Below the pieces are notes generated by a model. That model ran no database searches, was not told where the DNA came from, and saw nothing but the letters and a program-made list of their open reading frames with translations. Both the position numbers and the translations under genes were made by a program. DNA of 64,000 bases from DATJFQ01 sp035492775 (GTDB lineage: Bacteria; Acidobacteriota; Vicinamibacteria; Vicinamibacterales; 2-12-FULL-66-21): NCBI GenBank assembly GCA_035492775.1, contig DATJIW010000078.1, forward strand, positions 80,318 to 144,317, in the 5' to 3' direction. Below, piece after piece: positions 60,832 through 64,000 of the stretch; within the stretch, counting starts at the first letter, position 1, and each line of letters starts with the position of its first letter.

Positions 60832-61424
60832 CACGCCGCGCGCTCGCCGTCGCGGTCATCGCCGCGCTCGCCTTCGTGATGGGGTGGGCGCTGTTCGTGG
60901 CGCTGCCGCACTGGTATCGTCGCGCCCCGCCGGCGGCCGCGACAGCGAACCCGTCGCCGTCGCCGGTCGACGCAGCGCAGGCCGCCGCGGCGCGCAAGAT
61001 TACCGCGACGCTTTATTACGTCAGCGACGATGGCATGGCGCTGGTGGGGACGCAGAAGGAGGTGCCCTACGCCGCCGCCGTCGCCGACCAGGCGCGCGCT
61101 ATTCTCGAAGCGCAGCTCGCGCCGGCGCTGCCCCTGGTCTCCGCCATCCCCGCAGGAACGAAGCTGAAACAGGTGTTCGTGACCGAGCGGGGCGACGCTT
61201 TCGTTGATTTCTCGGCTGACATCACCGCCGGTCATCCCGGCGGATCGCTCGAGGAAACGCTCACCGTCTACACGGTCGTCGACGTGCTGGCCGTCAACCT
61301 TCCAGCGATCACGCACGTGCAGATCCTCGTCGACGGGAAGGAAGTCGATACGCTCGCCGGCCACGTCGACCTGCGGCAACCGCTCGCCAAGAGCCTCGAT
61401 TGGGTGGTTCATGACACGCACTGA
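60828..61424 (+). CDS. GerMN-domain exported protein
   Basis: A 198-residue protein with an N-terminal signal/anchor (about 5-27) and a GerMN domain (ITATLYYVSDDGMALVGTQK, VSAIPAGTKLKQVFVTERGD, LVDGKEVDTLAGHVDL). GerMN proteins are linked to peptidoglycan binding and spore or septum functions, here next to an amidase. The 4-base ATGA overlap with the amidase and 14-base overlap with rph indicate tight coupling. Confidence 0.8.
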   Translation: MTRRALAVAVIAALAFVMGWALFVALPHWYRRAPPAAATANPSPSPVDAAQAAAARKITATLYYVSDDGMALVGTQKEVPYAAAVADQARAILEAQLAPALPLVSAIPAGTKLKQVFVTERGDAFVDFSADITAGHPGGSLEETLTVYTVVDVLAVNLPAITHVQILVDGKEVDTLAGHVDLRQPLAKSLDWVVHDTH

Positions 61425-62142
61425 TGGACGTTCGACTTCTGACCTTCGGCCCACGACGATCACGCCGGGGTTTCTGGCGCACGCGGAAGGATCCGTGCTC
61501 ATCGAGGTGGGGCGCACGCGCGTCATCTGCGCCGCGAGCATCGAGGATCGCGTCCCGCCGTTCCTGCGGAACACCGGAAAAGGCTGGGTCACGGCGGAAT
61601 ACGGCATGCTGCCCCGGGCCACGTCAACGCGTACGCAGCGCGAGGCGAGCGCGGGAAAGATCGGCGGCCGGACCCAGGAAATCCAGCGACTGATCGGGCG
61701 ATCGCTGCGCTCCGTCACCAGGCTGACCGACCTCGGCGAGCGGACGATCTGGATCGACTGCGATGTGATCCAGGCGGATGGCGGCACGCGGACAGCGTCG
61801 ATCACCGGGGGCTTCGTCGCGCTCGCGCTTGCGCTGCAGCGGATGAAGGAGCTTGCGTTGATTCGGGAAGTACCGCTCACGGACTTCGTCGCAGCCACCT
61901 CGGTCGGCATCGTCGACGGCGCGGCGCTCCTCGACCTCGCGTACGACGAGGACTCGCGAGCCGAGGTCGACATGAACTTCGTGAAGACGGGACAGGGCAA
62001 GTTCATCGAGCTGCAGGGCACCGCCGAAGGACAGCCGTTCGACCGCCGCGCGCTCGACGCGCTGATGGAGCTCGCCGACGCGGGCATCAAACAGCTCGTC
62101 GAGATGCAAAAGGCGATCGTCGGGGATGTCGTCCGGAAATAA
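61411..62142 (+). CDS. rph: Ribonuclease PH
   Basis: A 243-residue phosphorolytic 3'-exoribonuclease that trims tRNA 3' ends. Family motifs: GSVLIEVGRTRVICAASIED, LPRATSTRTQRE, GRTQEIQRLIGRSLRSV, DCDVIQADGGTRTASITGG and LDLAYDEDSRAEVDMNFVKT. The ATG lies inside the end of the GerMN gene, and the stop overlaps rdgB by 17 bases, as in the common rph-rdgB pair. Full length. Confidence 0.95.
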   Translation: MTRTDGRSTSDLRPTTITPGFLAHAEGSVLIEVGRTRVICAASIEDRVPPFLRNTGKGWVTAEYGMLPRATSTRTQREASAGKIGGRTQEIQRLIGRSLRSVTRLTDLGERTIWIDCDVIQADGGTRTASITGGFVALALALQRMKELALIREVPLTDFVAATSVGIVDGAALLDLAYDEDSRAEVDMNFVKTGQGKFIELQGTAEGQPFDRRALDALMELADAGIKQLVEMQKAIVGDVVRK

Positions 62143-62731
62143 GCTGCTCATCGCCACCACCAATCCGGGAAAGATCCGCGAGATCCGCGGCATCCTCTCG
62201 GGCGCGCCCGTCGTGCTGGCGACGCTCGAGGACTTCCCACGCCTTCCCGAGCCGGAAGAAACGGGCGCTACGTTCGCCGAAAACGCGCGGCTCAAGGCGC
62301 GGTATTACTCGGAGCAGCTCGGGCTGCCAGCCGTCGCAGACGACTCCGGCCTCGAGATCGACGCGCTCGGCGGCGCACCCGGCGTGCACTCGGCGCGGTG
62401 GCACGGCACCGACTATGCGACGAAATTCGCCGTCATCTATCGCGAGCTGGGGTCGCGCGGGCTGGTCACCAGCCCGGCGCGCTTCGTGGCGCAGATCGCC
62501 GTGGCGCATGCCGATGTGATCCTGTTCGAAGCCATCGGCGTCGTCGAGGGCGAGATTGCACCGGAGCCGCGGGGACAGTACGGATTCGGCTACGACCCCA
62601 TCTTCTTCTTCCCGCCGTACGGCTGCACGCTGGGTGAGGTCGACGGCGAACGTAAGGCCGCCGTCAGCCACCGCGGCCAGGCGTTTCGCGAGCTCCGCGC
62701 GTGGCTCTCCACAGGTTCCAACCTTTCCTAG
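62126..62731 (+). CDS. rdgB: RdgB/HAM1 non-canonical purine NTP pyrophosphatase
   Basis: A 201-residue enzyme that hydrolyses ITP, dITP and XTP to monophosphates, keeping damaged purines out of nucleic acids. Motifs: LLIATTNPGKIREIRGIL, TFAENARLKARYYSE, PAVADDSGLEIDALGGAPGV, GFGYDPIFF and KAAVSHRGQAFREL. Overlaps rph by 17 bases. Full length. Confidence 0.95.
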   Translation: MSSGNKLLIATTNPGKIREIRGILSGAPVVLATLEDFPRLPEPEETGATFAENARLKARYYSEQLGLPAVADDSGLEIDALGGAPGVHSARWHGTDYATKFAVIYRELGSRGLVTSPARFVAQIAVAHADVILFEAIGVVEGEIAPEPRGQYGFGYDPIFFFPPYGCTLGEVDGERKAAVSHRGQAFRELRAWLSTGSNLS

Positions 62732-62752
62732 CATCCCGGCCATCTAATCGGC

Positions 62753-63907
62753 ATGAAACACGGATTTCTCGCCGTGATGCTGGCCTGTGCATTCCCTGGA
62801 ATCGGGTATGACGCCGTCAACGCGGGACCACGCACGCAACCGGCGGCGGCCGCGATTCACGGCACGTGGCACTCCGATGCCGGCAATTACTGGACTCGCA
62901 ATGAAGACGGCCATTGGATTTCCATCCAGCTCGACCGCGACGACAACCACAACAGCCTGAGCGTGCCGGCCGGCGACGTGCCGTCGCTCGCCGACGGCTC
63001 AGCCAGCGGTCCGGTCCACTTCACCGTTCAGCGGGACGCCGGGACGTACACGTTCGACGGCACTGAACGCAGCGGGCGCGGCGCGGGCGATTTCGTGTTC
63101 GCGGTGAATCCGGAGTACGTCGCTGGCATGGCGCGCCTCGGATATCAGGGGCTGACGACCGAGGACGTGTGGCGTTTCGCGACCTTCGACATCACGCGCG
63201 ACTACGTCACCGGCTTCAAGAACGCCGGCTATTCGCTTAGCGAAGACGAGCTGATCAAGACCCGCATCCACGGCGCCACTCCCGCCTTCCTCGAACAGGT
63301 GAAACAACAGGGCCTCGGACAGCCGCCGGTCGAAGACCTGGTCAAGATGCGCATACACGGAGTCACGCCGGAGTTCATCAAAGCGATGCGCGATCTCGGG
63401 TACGCGAATCTCTCGATCGACGAGCTCATCGAGCTGCGCATTCACGGCGTCACGCCGGAGTATGTCCGGCAAATGGCGGATGACGGGTTCAAGAGTGCGC
63501 CGCTGGATCGTCTCGTCCAGTTCCGGATCCATGGTGTCACGCCGGAGTTCATCAAGTCGTTCGCCGATCTCGGCTACAAGGGCCTCGACGCGGACGATCT
63601 CGTCAAGATACGGATCCATGGCGTCACGACCGACTTCGTAAAGGCGCTGAGCGATCTGGGCTACAAAAACGTGCCGGTCGACGACCTCGTGAAAATGCGG
63701 ATCCACGGGGTCACGCCGGAGTACATCCGTCAGATGCGCGAAGTGGGATACGGCAAGGAAGATGTCGATCAGCTCGTCGCCTTCCGTATTCACGGCGTCG
63801 ATCAGCAGTTCGTCCGCGACCTGGAGTCGCATGGTTTCAAGAACCTCTCTGCCGACGACCTGGTCGACTTCAGCATTCACGGGCGCCGCTGGATAGATCG
63901 CCGATAG
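62753..63907 (+). CDS. Exported protein of 29-residue HGVTPEY repeats
   Basis: A 384-residue protein with a signal peptide (about 1-23). A beta-rich domain (about 35-110) includes VHFTVQRDAGTYTFDGTERS, matching VHFVSRRDAGAFTFDG of the M56 sensor at 48166. From about residue 140 there are seven 29-residue repeats with near-consensus LVKMRIHGVTPEFIKAM and GYxNLSIDE spacing, and a last broken copy. The repeat is the same as at the C terminus of the M56 protein, but with Ile in place of Asp before HGV. It has no membrane helix besides the signal, so it is secreted or periplasmic. It starts 21 bases after rdgB. Confidence 0.75.
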   Translation: MKHGFLAVMLACAFPGIGYDAVNAGPRTQPAAAAIHGTWHSDAGNYWTRNEDGHWISIQLDRDDNHNSLSVPAGDVPSLADGSASGPVHFTVQRDAGTYTFDGTERSGRGAGDFVFAVNPEYVAGMARLGYQGLTTEDVWRFATFDITRDYVTGFKNAGYSLSEDELIKTRIHGATPAFLEQVKQQGLGQPPVEDLVKMRIHGVTPEFIKAMRDLGYANLSIDELIELRIHGVTPEYVRQMADDGFKSAPLDRLVQFRIHGVTPEFIKSFADLGYKGLDADDLVKIRIHGVTTDFVKALSDLGYKNVPVDDLVKMRIHGVTPEYIRQMREVGYGKEDVDQLVAFRIHGVDQQFVRDLESHGFKNLSADDLVDFSIHGRRWIDRR

Positions 63908-64000
63908 GGCATGCGGAATCGGGGTGCGAGTGCGGCCCGCATTCCGCACGCCGCACCCGTACCCCGCACCCACACGCCGCCCCCACATCCCGCCCCCGCA
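63908..64000. repeat. GC-rich CCGCACCC/GCACGCC repeat at the window end
   Basis: Contains GCACGCCGCACCC, the same unit as in the 27528-27605 array, and a facing ATGCGGAATCGGGGTGCG/CGCATTCCGCACGCC inverted part. The block continues past the window. Confidence 0.7.

Overview
The window looks like a chromosomal segment of an Acidobacteriota bacterium, most plausibly of the Vicinamibacteria type. This is inferred from high GC, a TonB-dependent receptor with an N-terminal carboxypeptidase-regulatory-like domain, an ADOP/MacB-type 'orphan' permease, a large VPS10/sortilin-like BNR-repeat protein, a Ser/Thr kinase fused to TPRs, an M56/BlaI pair, and many short dispersed intergenic repeats. No phage, plasmid, transposase or CRISPR array was seen.

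Layout. (1) 1-13.9 kb is a dense housekeeping block: ruvX, a degenerate LytM/EnvC-like protein and an S41-like protein, tRNA-Val(GAC), thrS-infC-rpmI-rplT-pheS-pheT, a ZapB-like/ZapA pair, 6S RNA, rny, thiL and a DUF2062 membrane protein. It joins translation, tRNA charging, septum and cell-wall work, and RNA turnover. (2) 13.9-23.1 kb holds a 3D-domain secreted protein, a heterodimeric ABC exporter, a TonB-dependent receptor preceded by its probable GntR/FCD regulator, and an outer-membrane barrel protein. (3) 23.1-32.3 kb holds two multi-membrane GT-C-like proteins, a periplasmic lytic transglycosylase translationally coupled to a long coiled-coil/GAF protein, and tmRNA. (4) 32.3-41.6 kb is the accessory-looking part: tandem and inverted repeats, gene fragments, several copies of a small unrecognised protein family, an alpha/beta hydrolase, an FMN reductase, a second GT-C-like protein flanked by related inverted repeats, an ankyrin protein and a methyltransferase. 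(5) 41.6-59.3 kb holds a beta-propeller protein and ADOP permease, a three-domain kinase/M23/aminotransferase fusion, a BlaI repressor with an M56 sensor ending in 29-residue repeats, the VPS10-like protein, a small lipoprotein, a zinc-ribbon protein, and a CsgG-like/kinase/hypothetical gene string. (6) 59.3-64 kb holds an AmiC-type amidase, a GerMN protein, rph and rdgB as an overlapping operon, then a secreted protein built from the same 29-residue repeat as the M56 sensor.

The strongest candidates for something undescribed are the 29-residue 'HGVxPEY' repeat family shared by the M56 sensor (48-50 kb) and a stand-alone secreted protein (62.7-63.9 kb), the adjacent catalytically degenerate LytM and S41 proteins at the left end, the repeat/palindrome family around 36-39 kb, and the multi-copy small protein family at 33-36 kb. 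All assignments come from reading the sequence by eye; no database search or structure prediction was run.
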